Shown here: piece after piece, positions 1-5,288 of the stretch | Layout of the letters: every line of letters begins with the position of its first letter | Position numbering within the stretch: position 1 is the stretch's first letter | NCBI GenBank assembly: GCA_007131895.1 | Contig: SLPR01000176.1 | Coordinates: forward strand, 1 to 5,288 | Source: Bacteroidales bacterium | GTDB taxonomy: Bacteria; Bacteroidota; Bacteroidia; Bacteroidales; UBA7960 | Length of the DNA stretch: 5,288 nt | Direction: 5' to 3' | The notes under the pieces: generated by a model | What the model was told of the DNA's origin: nothing | The model's database searches: none | What the model saw: the letters and a program-made list of their open reading frames with translations, nothing else | Translations under genes and position numbers: made by a program

Positions 1-77
1 ATTGCAGGGAAGTAATGATTTCATCCTGATTAAAAAATATACTTGCTGATTGTTCTCAATAGATCAATCAATTTTTT

Positions 78-85
78 TATTTTTG
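78..85 (+). promoter_or_regulatory. Candidate -7 promoter element of the SiaC-family gene
   Basis: TATTTTTG matches the Bacteroidota -7 consensus TAnnTTTG exactly. Transcription would start near position 92, giving a leader of about 30 nt before the ATG at 124. No well-spaced -33 TTG is present: the nearest, at 50-52, leaves a 25-bp spacer. The surroundings are very T-rich, so a chance match is possible. Confidence 0.4.
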
Positions 86-123
86 CAACTTGTAATGTGC
101 CATATTGTTTATATATTATTTAA

Positions 124-507
124 ATGCAGAAACTTGAGATAGAGCCTACCAAGACCACACTCGGAATAAGCTTTGACCCCAATAAGCATTTGCTTGAATT
201 TTATGGAAAGTCCTATCCTACCAATCCTGTTACTTTTTTTCAGCCCCTGATTAATTGGGTGGAAAAATATCTTTTGTTTTATCCCAGCGAAAACACAAAG
301 CTGTTATTCAGGATGGAGTATTTTAACACCAGCTCTTCAACTTTCCTTTATAAAATGCTGGAGATGTTTGATGTTCATCACCAAAAATTTAGCAACGTAG
401 AAATAATCTTTGAATGTTCAGATAAAGAGGATGATGTAATCGACTCTTGGAAAAGTTTATTGGAGGACCTGGATTTGCCATGTGAAATTAAAATACAGGA
501 GTTATAA
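124..507 (+). CDS. SiaC-family (DUF1987) regulatory phosphoprotein
   Basis: This 127-residue protein is the usual size of the single-domain SiaC/DUF1987 family. The hallmark is the segment MEYFNTSSS (residues 64-72), where an alternating strand leads into a Ser/Thr cluster at the start of a helix. Thr69 lines up with the threonine that, in Pseudomonas aeruginosa SiaC (Thr68), is phosphorylated by the SiaB kinase and dephosphorylated by the PP2C phosphatase SiaA to control the diguanylate cyclase SiaD. Other family-like parts are an N-terminal strand pair around residues 12-27 (TLGISFDPNKHLLEF), the helix FFQPLINWVEKYL (38-50) and an acidic C-terminal region with EIIFECSD at 93-100. There is no signal peptide or membrane segment, so it should be cytoplasmic. 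Neither a SiaB- nor a SiaA-type partner is visible, although such genes could lie left of the window. The ATG start has no Shine-Dalgarno, as is normal for this phylum. The family call is confident; the signalling target is unknown. Confidence 0.85.
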   Translation: MQKLEIEPTKTTLGISFDPNKHLLEFYGKSYPTNPVTFFQPLINWVEKYLLFYPSENTKLLFRMEYFNTSSSTFLYKMLEMFDVHHQKFSNVEIIFECSDKEDDVIDSWKSLLEDLDLPCEIKIQEL

Positions 508-602
508 CCCTTGCGGCAACAATAAATACATCCAATAAAAGGTTATTATTAAAAAAATGCTTAAGTAAATCAAATGCAGGTGCAAAAGAGGCAATTTTTT
601 GC

Positions 603-610
603 TACATTTG
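603..610 (+). promoter_or_regulatory. Candidate -7 promoter element of the DnaB-like ATPase gene
   Basis: TACATTTG matches the TAnnTTTG consensus exactly. A start near 617 would leave a leader of about 25 nt before the ATG at 642. At the expected 20-bp spacing upstream the sequence is GTG (580-582) rather than TTG, so the -33 half is weak. The 134-bp gap after the SiaC-family gene has no clear terminator, so read-through from upstream is also possible. Confidence 0.45.
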
Positions 611-641
611 GAGTAAAGAATTTATGTAAAACCCACAAGCT

Positions 642-1541
642 ATGGAACAAAACACCCTGGAAGTCACAGAGCGGTCAGAAGTGTTTGAGTTTGCCAGTCT
701 AAGAGATTTGGTAAATCAGGCACTTCACCAAAATTTTGGCGAAATACAATTGTCTAACGGTTTGTCAACCGGATTCCGCGACCTGGACAATGTAATCAAA
801 GGCTTAAAAAAAGGAGAACTAACAACTGTTGCCGTTAAGCCGGGTATGGGAAAAACCGCGCTCATGCTCTCATTTGCCAACAACCTTGCCATTAAGAATA
901 ATCATTCGGTGGCTATTTTCTCATCAGAAAGGTCGAGCACCAAAATTACCAACAGACTTATTGAAAGTGAAACAGGCATGTCTCTTGATAAACTTATCAA
1001 AGGCAATATGCGCCCCAGCGAAAAAGATCACATGTATTCACTGGTAAGCCAGATTGCCAAGGCAAGCATCTTCATGGACGACACTCAGCAACTTTCCGTT
1101 GAAGAGCTTTTTCAAAAAGCCAGGCAGCTTAAGATATCTAATAACATCGAACTGATAATCGTTGATTATCTTGAGTTGCTCAGCACTGACCAATTAGATC
1201 CTGAAAGCAGACAGGAAGAATTGAATAAGATTGTTTATACCCTCAAAGGTATTGCTAAAGAGCTGAATATTCCTGTTTTATTGTTTTCTCAAATTCCCGG
1301 ACATTACCCCTCCAATGTAATGCAAAGACCCTCATTGAAAGATATTCCGGTTTTTCTATCCGAACTGTCGGATGTAGTAATGTTTTTGCATCGCACTGAT
1401 TTGATTGCACGCCCCAAAAGTGATGAAAATCACCCGATGGATTTGGTGGAAATCATCGTGGGAAAGTACAACGAACAGAAAAATGAAGACATAGTGCAAC
1501 TGCGGTACATTGAAAGTCATGCGAAATTTACAGACAAGTAG
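642..1541 (+). CDS. Stand-alone DnaB-type C-terminal (RecA-fold) ATPase, probably not a helicase
   Basis: The 299-residue protein matches only the linker helix and RecA-like C-terminal domain of the replicative helicase DnaB, which is normally about 450-520 residues. Residues 19-32 resemble the DnaB linker helix, and LSTGFRDLD at 41-49 is the usual domain entry. Walker A is KPGMGKT (66-72), the catalytic glutamate is E96 in FSSE, Walker B is LIIVDYL (171-177), and the sensor-like SQ is at 216-217. Two DnaB features look lost. The RESG loop that contacts single-stranded DNA is replaced by PVFL (236-239) and is one residue shorter. The arginine-finger region KQR reads K275-Y-N. An in-frame stop at 627-629 rules out an N-terminal extension, and the upstream gap is too short for a missing primase-binding domain, so this is a complete short gene. 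It may be an ATP-binding assembly factor or regulator. Fold confidence is high, function unknown. A terminator follows about 30 bp downstream. Confidence 0.85.
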   Translation: MEQNTLEVTERSEVFEFASLRDLVNQALHQNFGEIQLSNGLSTGFRDLDNVIKGLKKGELTTVAVKPGMGKTALMLSFANNLAIKNNHSVAIFSSERSSTKITNRLIESETGMSLDKLIKGNMRPSEKDHMYSLVSQIAKASIFMDDTQQLSVEELFQKARQLKISNNIELIIVDYLELLSTDQLDPESRQEELNKIVYTLKGIAKELNIPVLLFSQIPGHYPSNVMQRPSLKDIPVFLSELSDVVMFLHRTDLIARPKSDENHPMDLVEIIVGKYNEQKNEDIVQLRYIESHAKFTDK

Positions 1542-1572
1542 ACCCGTTTACTTATAATCGTTCTAAATTATT

Positions 1573-1612
1573 AAAAAAAGCCCGCTGATATTATTTTACA
1601 GCGGGCTTTTTT
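1573..1612 (+). terminator. Rho-independent terminator after the DnaB-like gene
   Basis: AGCCCGCTG (1579-1587) pairs with CAGCGGGCT (1599-1607) around an 11-nt loop, followed by a run of T (1607-1612). An A-run before the stem pairs with the T-run, so it may also work on the minus strand, although no minus-strand gene ends here. Confidence 0.88.
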
Positions 1613-1643
1613 GTAATTTAGACCAAACTTTAATCCTTAATGT

Positions 1644-2186
1644 ATGGCTATACTAAAAGAATCAGACGAAAGAAAAAATACGGTTATAGAGGTAGCTAAG
1701 CTTATGCTTTTAGCTGCTCGCACTGCGCCCAAAGGCAAAGGTGCAGATAACCTTGAGATGGCAATTCTTACCGACAATGATATACGTTTGCTCGCAATGG
1801 AAATGCGCAAAATCGGCGAACAAAAAGAATATGATATCTTTCTCCGGGATGCCGACAATGTGCTGGCAAATGCCGATGCTGTTGTTCTCATTGGTACAAG
1901 GATAAAAACGCTGGGGTTGAAAATTTGTGGTTTATGCGGTTTTGCGGATTGCGCAACCAAAGAAAAGCATCCGTTGGTTCCCTGTGTTTATAATACCGGC
2001 GATTTGGGTATCGCTGTTGGGTCGGCTGTTGCTGTTGCCTCCAGGCATTTTATCGATAACCGAATCATGCATACCATTGGCATGGCCGCGCTCGATTTGG
2101 AAATTCTCAGTAAGGGTGTAAAGATTATCTGGGGAATCCCACTTAGTGCCACATCCAAAAATCCTTATTTTGACAGAAAAAAATAA
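1644..2186 (+). CDS. DUF2148 ferredoxin-domain-containing protein
   Basis: The 180-residue protein has the layout of the DUF2148 family (COG4739-like, annotated as ferredoxin-domain proteins of unknown function). The N-terminal half has a helix with ARTAPKGKGADNLE (residues 25-38), which resembles the flavin-contacting N-terminus of nitroreductases, and the C-terminus has a nitroreductase-like GIPLSATSKNPYFDR (164-178). In the middle, CGLCGFADC gives Cys95, Cys98 and Cys103, with Cys114 in VPC. The C-x2-C-x4-C-x10-C spacing could hold one Fe-S cluster. No signal peptide or confident membrane segment is seen. The gene stands alone between two terminators, so context gives no partner. An ATG start follows a weak -7-like TAATTTAG at 1614-1621, one mismatch from consensus and overlapping the end of the preceding terminator. 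The family assignment is confident. A flavin plus Fe-S redox role is inference, and the substrate is unknown. Confidence 0.87.
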   Translation: MAILKESDERKNTVIEVAKLMLLAARTAPKGKGADNLEMAILTDNDIRLLAMEMRKIGEQKEYDIFLRDADNVLANADAVVLIGTRIKTLGLKICGLCGFADCATKEKHPLVPCVYNTGDLGIAVGSAVAVASRHFIDNRIMHTIGMAALDLEILSKGVKIIWGIPLSATSKNPYFDRKK

Positions 2187-2234
2187 ACACAAGGGTATAA
2201 CGCTTATTCAGTATAATCTTATTTGATTCCAAAT

Positions 2235-2264
2235 AACTCCGGTAGTTTCTGCCGGAGTTTTTTT
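2235..2264 (+). terminator. Rho-independent terminator after the DUF2148 gene
   Basis: AACTCCGG (2235-2242) pairs with CCGGAGTT (2252-2259). The stem can extend inward through a G-U, an A-U and a G-C pair to a 3-nt loop. Seven T follow (2258-2264). It lies about 50 bp after the stop codon. Confidence 0.87.
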
Positions 2265-2433
2265 GTCCTGTATAAAAAAACTAAACCAGAAAGGAGTTTA
2301 ACGAAACTACTTGGCTCCTGTTATGCTTGTTATTACGAAATAATTTCACGGAAAAAGATAATAATAGAAAACCGGAAAATCATTTTTACTTATGATGCTT
2401 GAATAATTAATTTGTCAATTTGTATAAGCTTTG

Positions 2434-2445
2434 AACCAATTGGTT
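2434..2445. promoter_or_regulatory. Perfect 12-bp palindrome, possible operator of tpx
   Basis: AACCAATTGGTT is a perfect inverted repeat ending 10 bp before the TTG of the -33 element. Its centre lies about 53 bp upstream of the predicted transcription start, a position typical of an activator site. Peroxide defence genes in this phylum can be under OxyR control, but I cannot assign this site to any regulator. Confidence 0.35.
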
Positions 2446-2455
2446 GTAGTAAGTG

Positions 2456-2486
2456 TTGAATTACTGATGCAAATTGCTTATATTTG
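2456..2486 (+). promoter_or_regulatory. tpx promoter, Bacteroidota -33/-7 type
   Basis: TTG at 2456-2458, a 20-bp spacer, then TATATTTG at 2479-2486 match the Bacteroidota primary sigma factor consensus (TTG, about 19-23 bp, TAnnTTTG) exactly. Transcription would begin near 2493. This excludes the upstream in-frame TTG at 2474 as translation start and leaves about 29 nt of leader before the ATG at 2522. Confidence 0.7.
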
Positions 2487-2521
2487 ATTTAACAGAACGT
2501 ATAATACAAAATAGTTTTGGT

Positions 2522-3034
2522 ATGAAAAGAAACACGAATGTTGTAACGCTGGGAGGAAAGCCGGTAACCCTTATGGGTAAATTGATAAAAAACGGAAGTC
2601 ATGCAAAAAATTTTATTGCTACAGGCATTGATATGCAACCGGTAAAGTTAAGCGATTATCAGGGGAAGATCAGAATTATATCTTCAATGGGTTCGGTTGA
2701 TACTGATGTGTGTGCCGAACAAACCAGGCGATTTAATCTTGAGGCTGCAAAACTGGGAGATGTGCGCATTATTGCCATATCCTGTGATTTGCCTTTTGCT
2801 TTAAAGCGTTTTTGTGCTGCCGAAGGAATCGACAAAGTTATTACGGTGTCTGATCATAAGGAAACGGACTTTGGGATCAAATACGGTTTGCTGGTTGAAG
2901 AATTTCGTACATTGGCCCGCAGTGTAATTATTATTGACCAGTATGATATGGTGAGATATGTTGAAGTTGTACCTGAGATTGATGATCAACCTGATTATGA
3001 TGCTGCACTGGAATATGTAAAGAAGCTTTTGTAA
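2522..3034 (+). CDS. tpx: Thiol peroxidase (Tpx), atypical 2-Cys peroxiredoxin
   Basis: This enzyme reduces hydrogen and alkyl hydroperoxides using electrons from thioredoxin. From the ATG at 2522 the protein is 170 residues, matching the family (about 165-170). The open frame extends 16 codons upstream to a TTG, but that start lies before the predicted transcription start, so it is rejected. The peroxidatic cysteine is Cys64 in SVDTDVC, with Thr61 three residues before it. The resolving cysteine is Cys98 in RFCAAEG; the 34-residue spacing equals Cys61-Cys95 of E. coli Tpx. The active-site arginine is Arg133 in LARSV. Further Tpx marks are CDLPFA (88-93) and PEIDDQPDYDAAL (151-163). One oddity is that the proline of the peroxiredoxin motif PxxxTxxC is Gly57 (MGSVDT), where E. 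coli has FPSIDT. An extra cysteine, Cys88, corresponds to E. coli Cys82. There is no signal peptide, so it should be cytoplasmic. It is transcribed alone and converges on dnaK. Confidence 0.95.
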   Translation: MKRNTNVVTLGGKPVTLMGKLIKNGSHAKNFIATGIDMQPVKLSDYQGKIRIISSMGSVDTDVCAEQTRRFNLEAAKLGDVRIIAISCDLPFALKRFCAAEGIDKVITVSDHKETDFGIKYGLLVEEFRTLARSVIIIDQYDMVRYVEVVPEIDDQPDYDAALEYVKKLL

Positions 3035-3075
3035 ACAACGCTGTTGTTAAAAGTAAGCCATTAAGAATTTTAAGT

Positions 3076-3115
3076 AAAAAAAAACGGACTGATGATTTGT
3101 CAGTCCGTTTTTTTT
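3076..3115. terminator. Bidirectional terminator shared by tpx and dnaK
   Basis: ACGGACTGA (3084-3092) pairs perfectly with TCAGTCCGT (3100-3108) around a 7-nt loop. The stem is flanked by nine A on the left and eight T on the right, so each strand reads as a hairpin followed by a U-run. It sits about 50 bp after the tpx stop and about 14 bp beyond the dnaK stop, serving both convergent genes. Confidence 0.92.
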
Positions 3116-3128
3116 CGTGAAAAATTGA

Positions 3129-5042
3129 TTATTTTACTTCTTCAAAGTCAACATCAGTAACTTCTCCGTCATCATTTTTGCCACCGCCCTGATTTTCCTG
3201 GCCTTGTTCATCCTCTGGCGGTGCCTGCGTATCCTGCCCCTGGGTAGCGTTGTACATTTCTGCACTTGCTGCCTGCCAGGCGGTATTAATGGCAGCCATA
3301 GCAGTGTCGATAGCTGCAAGGTCCTTACTCTTATGCGCTGTTTTTAACTCTTCAAGCGCTTTCTCGATAGGCTCTTTCTTCTCAGCAGGAATCTTCTCTC
3401 CAAACTCTTTGAGTTGTTTTTCTGTCTGGAAGATCATGCTGTCGGCAGCATTGACTTTTTCTGTCTCTTCTTTGATTTTTTTGTCGGTCTCTGCATTGGC
3501 CTCAGCTTCTTGCTTCATCTTCTGAATTTCAGCATCGCTCAATCCGCTGGAAGCTTCAATTCTGATATTCTGTGATTTTCCAGTGGCTTTATCTTTGGCG
3601 GAAACATTGAGAATACCATTGGCGTCAATATCAAACATAACCTCGATTTGAGGAATCCCCCGTGGTGATGGTGGAATTCCATCCAGGTGGAATCGTCCGA
3701 TGGTTCTGTTGTCCCTGGCCATAGGTCTTTCACCTTGCAGGATGTGGATTTCTACAGAGGTCTGATTGTCGGCAGCAGTAGAAAAAGTTTCTGTCTTTTT
3801 CGTTGGGATGGTTGTGTTGGCCTCGATGAGTCTGGTCATTACACCACCCATTGTTTCAATACCCAGCGAAAGGGGAGTAACGTCAAGCAGCAGTACATCT
3901 TTGATTTCGCCACTCAAAACCGCTCCCTGAATGGCCGCTCCCAGAGCAACTACCTCGTCGGGGTTAACCCCCCTGGAAGGTTTTCTCTCAAAAAACTTTT
4001 CCACTACCTCCTGTATCGCAGGAATACGGGTAGAACCACCCACAAGGATCACCTCGTCAATGTCTGAAGGCTTCAGGCCGGCATCACTGAGAGCTTTCTT
4101 GCATGGCTCCAGGGTAGCCTGGATGAGTTTGTCACTCAATTGTTCGAACTTACTTCTGCTTAGGGTACGCACAAGGTGCTTGGGTATGCCATCTACAGGC
4201 ATAATATAAGGAAGGTTGATTTCAGTTGAAGTTGAGCTCGAAAGTTCAATTTTCGCCTTCTCTGCTGCTTCCTTAAGACGCTGCATTGCCATAGGATCTT
4301 TGCGAAGGTCTATATTCTCATCCTTGATAAACTCCTCAGCCAGCCAGTCGATAACAACATTATCAAAATCATCACCCCCAAGGTGTGTATCACCATGGGT
4401 TGATTTTACCTCGAATACACCGTCGCCCAACTCCAGAACTGAAATGTCAAATGTACCGCCACCAAGGTCGAATACAGCGATTTTTACATCTCTGTCCTTC
4501 TTGTCCAGACCATAAGCAAGTGATGCTGCAGTAGGTTCGTTAATAATTCTTCTTACCTTAAGACCGGCAATCTCCCCGGCTTCTTTGGTGGCTTGCCTTT
4601 GAGAATCGTTAAAATAAGCAGGTACTGTAATTACAGCTTCCGTTACTTCCTGACCCAGGTAATCCTCGGCAGTTTTCTTCATTTTCTGCAAAACCATGGC
4701 AGATATTTCCTGGGGAGTAAACATCCTGTCATCAATCTTTACCCTTGGGGTTGAATTGTCGCCTTTGGCAACTTCATAAGAAACTCTTGATCTGTCAGAG
4801 GACGTGGATTCAAAAGTTTCGCCCATAAAGCGTTTGATGGAGGAAACTGTTTTGCGTGGGTTTATGATGGCCTGTCTTTTAGCAGGATCACCAACTTTTC
4901 TTTCTCCGTTTTCTGTAAAAGCTACAATGGATGGTGTGGTACGGCGTCCCTCGCTATTGGGGATAACTACCGGCTCATTTCCTTCCATTACGGCAACACA
5001 TGAATTGGTTGTTCCTAAGTCTATTCCTATTATTTTACCCAT
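3129..5042 (-). CDS. dnaK: Molecular chaperone DnaK (Hsp70)
   Basis: DnaK is the ATP-dependent Hsp70 that binds exposed hydrophobic segments of unfolded proteins in the cytoplasm, working with DnaJ and the exchange factor GrpE. The 637-residue length is normal. The ATPase domain (about 1-382) has IGIDLGTTNS (5-14, phosphate loop 1), the catalytic Lys70, NEPTAAS (168-174), DLGGGTFD (192-199, with Thr197 at the E. coli Thr199 position) and VGGSTRIP (334-341). Residues about 77-105 contain the insertion typical of Gram-negative DnaK. The interdomain linker is VLLLDVTP (383-390), followed by the substrate-binding beta domain (about 391-500) and the helical lid (about 501-600). The tail is Gln/Gly-rich and ends EVTDVDFEEVK, the co-chaperone-related C-terminal motif. 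No key residue is missing. No dnaJ or grpE follows; the gene ends at the shared terminator, so it is apparently monocistronic. The ATG at 5042 gives the canonical MGKIIGIDLG start. Confidence 0.99.
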   Translation of the reverse strand: MGKIIGIDLGTTNSCVAVMEGNEPVVIPNSEGRRTTPSIVAFTENGERKVGDPAKRQAIINPRKTVSSIKRFMGETFESTSSDRSRVSYEVAKGDNSTPRVKIDDRMFTPQEISAMVLQKMKKTAEDYLGQEVTEAVITVPAYFNDSQRQATKEAGEIAGLKVRRIINEPTAASLAYGLDKKDRDVKIAVFDLGGGTFDISVLELGDGVFEVKSTHGDTHLGGDDFDNVVIDWLAEEFIKDENIDLRKDPMAMQRLKEAAEKAKIELSSSTSTEINLPYIMPVDGIPKHLVRTLSRSKFEQLSDKLIQATLEPCKKALSDAGLKPSDIDEVILVGGSTRIPAIQEVVEKFFERKPSRGVNPDEVVALGAAIQGAVLSGEIKDVLLLDVTPLSLGIETMGGVMTRLIEANTTIPTKKTETFSTAADNQTSVEIHILQGERPMARDNRTIGRFHLDGIPPSPRGIPQIEVMFDIDANGILNVSAKDKATGKSQNIRIEASSGLSDAEIQKMKQEAEANAETDKKIKEETEKVNAADSMIFQTEKQLKEFGEKIPAEKKEPIEKALEELKTAHKSKDLAAIDTAMAAINTAWQAASAEMYNATQGQDTQAPPEDEQGQENQGGGKNDDGEVTDVDFEEVK

Positions 5043-5071
5043 TGTTGTGTTATGTTTTATTATTTGAATTG

Positions 5072-5102
5072 CGAATTTTCTTTGTCATTCATTGCATTTC
5101 AA
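5072..5102 (-). promoter_or_regulatory. Tentative dnaK promoter
   Basis: Read on the minus strand, TTG (5102-5100), a 20-bp spacer and AAAATTCG (5079-5072) resemble the Bacteroidota promoter with two mismatches in the -7 element. The implied start near 5065 gives a leader of about 22 nt, similar to the other genes here. No CIRCE element (TTAGCACTC-N9-GAGTGCTAA) is visible, so HrcA control is not supported. Confidence 0.27.
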
Positions 5103-5105
5103 TGA
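5089..5105. repeat. Short inverted repeat upstream of dnaK
   Basis: TCATTG (5089-5094) and CAATGA (5100-5105) form 6-bp arms around a 5-bp spacer. The right arm overlaps the TTG of the tentative dnaK promoter, so it could be an operator. A repeat this short in AT-rich DNA can easily arise by chance. Confidence 0.3.
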
Positions 5106-5257
5106 TTGTGCCAACCAGAAAATAATCTCTTTTAGAGTAATTCTGGCATCTCTGATTATGGGTAAGGTTGCTGTGAGTTTCCATCCGTTATTTCTTTAGT
5201 TGTTGGTAGAGAGGGTGTTAGGATGAGAAGATCCGTATTTTCCTGTTATAAAATGAA

Positions 5258-5288
5258 ATGAGTAAAAAGGAAAGTTTTATGACAGCCG
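5258..5288 (+). CDS. Possible start of a divergent gene cut by the window edge
   Basis: An ATG at 5258 opens a frame reading MSKKESFMTA that runs off the window; an in-frame second ATG lies at 5279. The Lys-rich start and the position divergent from dnaK are compatible with a real gene, but ten codons cannot show a family, and no clean TAnnTTTG element precedes it. The rest of the dnaK upstream region (5106-5257) shows nothing I recognise. Confidence 0.22.
   Translation, partial: MSKKESFMTA

Larger units (their letters stand above)
2187..2521 (+). other. 335-bp intergenic region with terminator, palindrome and tpx promoter
   Basis: No convincing gene is present here on either strand. The region holds the terminator of the DUF2148 gene (2235-2264), an AT-rich stretch of about 170 bp with no recognised element, a 12-bp palindrome (2434-2445) and the tpx promoter (2456-2486). 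The long leader relative to its neighbours suggests tpx is the regulated gene. Confidence 0.6.

Noticed and set aside
1..24. Minus-strand ATG at 24 (MKSLLPCN) running off the left edge
   Set aside because: Only eight codons are visible, and the nearest -7-like sequence (TATATTTT) would leave almost no leader.
2..49. Open stretch at the left edge reading LQGSNDFILIKKYTC then stop, possibly the end of an upstream gene
   Set aside because: Fifteen codons entering from outside the window are too few to separate a real C-terminus from chance. An upstream signalling partner gene of the SiaC-family protein could end here, but nothing shows it.
642..1541. Naming this gene dnaB (replicative helicase)
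   Set aside because: The N-terminal domain is absent, and the DNA-binding RESG loop and arginine finger are not conserved, so the replicative role is not supported.
1637..1960. Minus-strand 107-codon frame opposite the DUF2148 gene
   Set aside because: It is a shadow of a well-supported gene on the plus strand, has Ser/Ile-rich low-complexity composition and has no upstream signals.
3250..5067. Several open frames of 87-126 codons on the plus strand across the dnaK region
   Set aside because: They lie antisense to a fully conserved dnaK, have odd Ser/Leu/Arg-rich compositions and show no recognisable family; they are by-products of dnaK codon use.
5043..5288. CIRCE/HrcA operator or a structured RNA upstream of dnaK
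   Set aside because: No sequence close to TTAGCACTC-N9-GAGTGCTAA is present, and no strong hairpin beyond a 6-bp inverted repeat was found.

Overview
The window looks like ordinary chromosome from a member of the Bacteroidota, probably a Bacteroidales-like lineage. Three things point there. The coding regions have no convincing Shine-Dalgarno sequences. Several genes are preceded about 30-40 bp upstream by the Bacteroidota -7 promoter element TAnnTTTG (TATTTTTG at 78-85, TACATTTG at 603-610, TATATTTG at 2479-2486). The DnaK has the Gram-negative type N-terminal insertion and ends in EVTDVDFEEVK. The intergenic DNA is AT-rich. No mobile element, CRISPR array, tRNA or rRNA was seen.

Layout, left to right. 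A small SiaC-family (DUF1987) phosphoprotein (124-507, +) is followed by a stand-alone DnaB-type RecA-fold ATPase without the DnaB N-terminal domain (642-1541, +), closed by a strong hairpin terminator. Next is a DUF2148 'ferredoxin-domain' protein with four clustered cysteines (1644-2186, +), also followed by a terminator. A 335-bp intergenic region then carries a palindrome and a well-formed Bacteroidota promoter. It drives an atypical 2-Cys thiol peroxidase, tpx (2522-3034, +). A shared bidirectional terminator (3076-3115) separates tpx from the convergent dnaK (5042-3129, -). The last 246 bp upstream of dnaK hold its probable promoter region and perhaps the first codons of a divergent gene cut by the window edge.

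The genes look like separate transcription units, most with their own promoter and/or terminator, rather than one pathway. A loose stress theme (Tpx against peroxides, DnaK for protein folding, a redox-type DUF2148 protein, a SiaC-type signalling protein) is inference only.

I see no evidence for a new multi-gene system. The most interesting signals are in single proteins. The DnaB paralog keeps Walker A, the catalytic Glu and Walker B, but appears to have lost the RESG single-strand-DNA loop and the arginine finger. The thiol peroxidase has Gly in place of the near-universal Pro of the PxxxTxxC active site.
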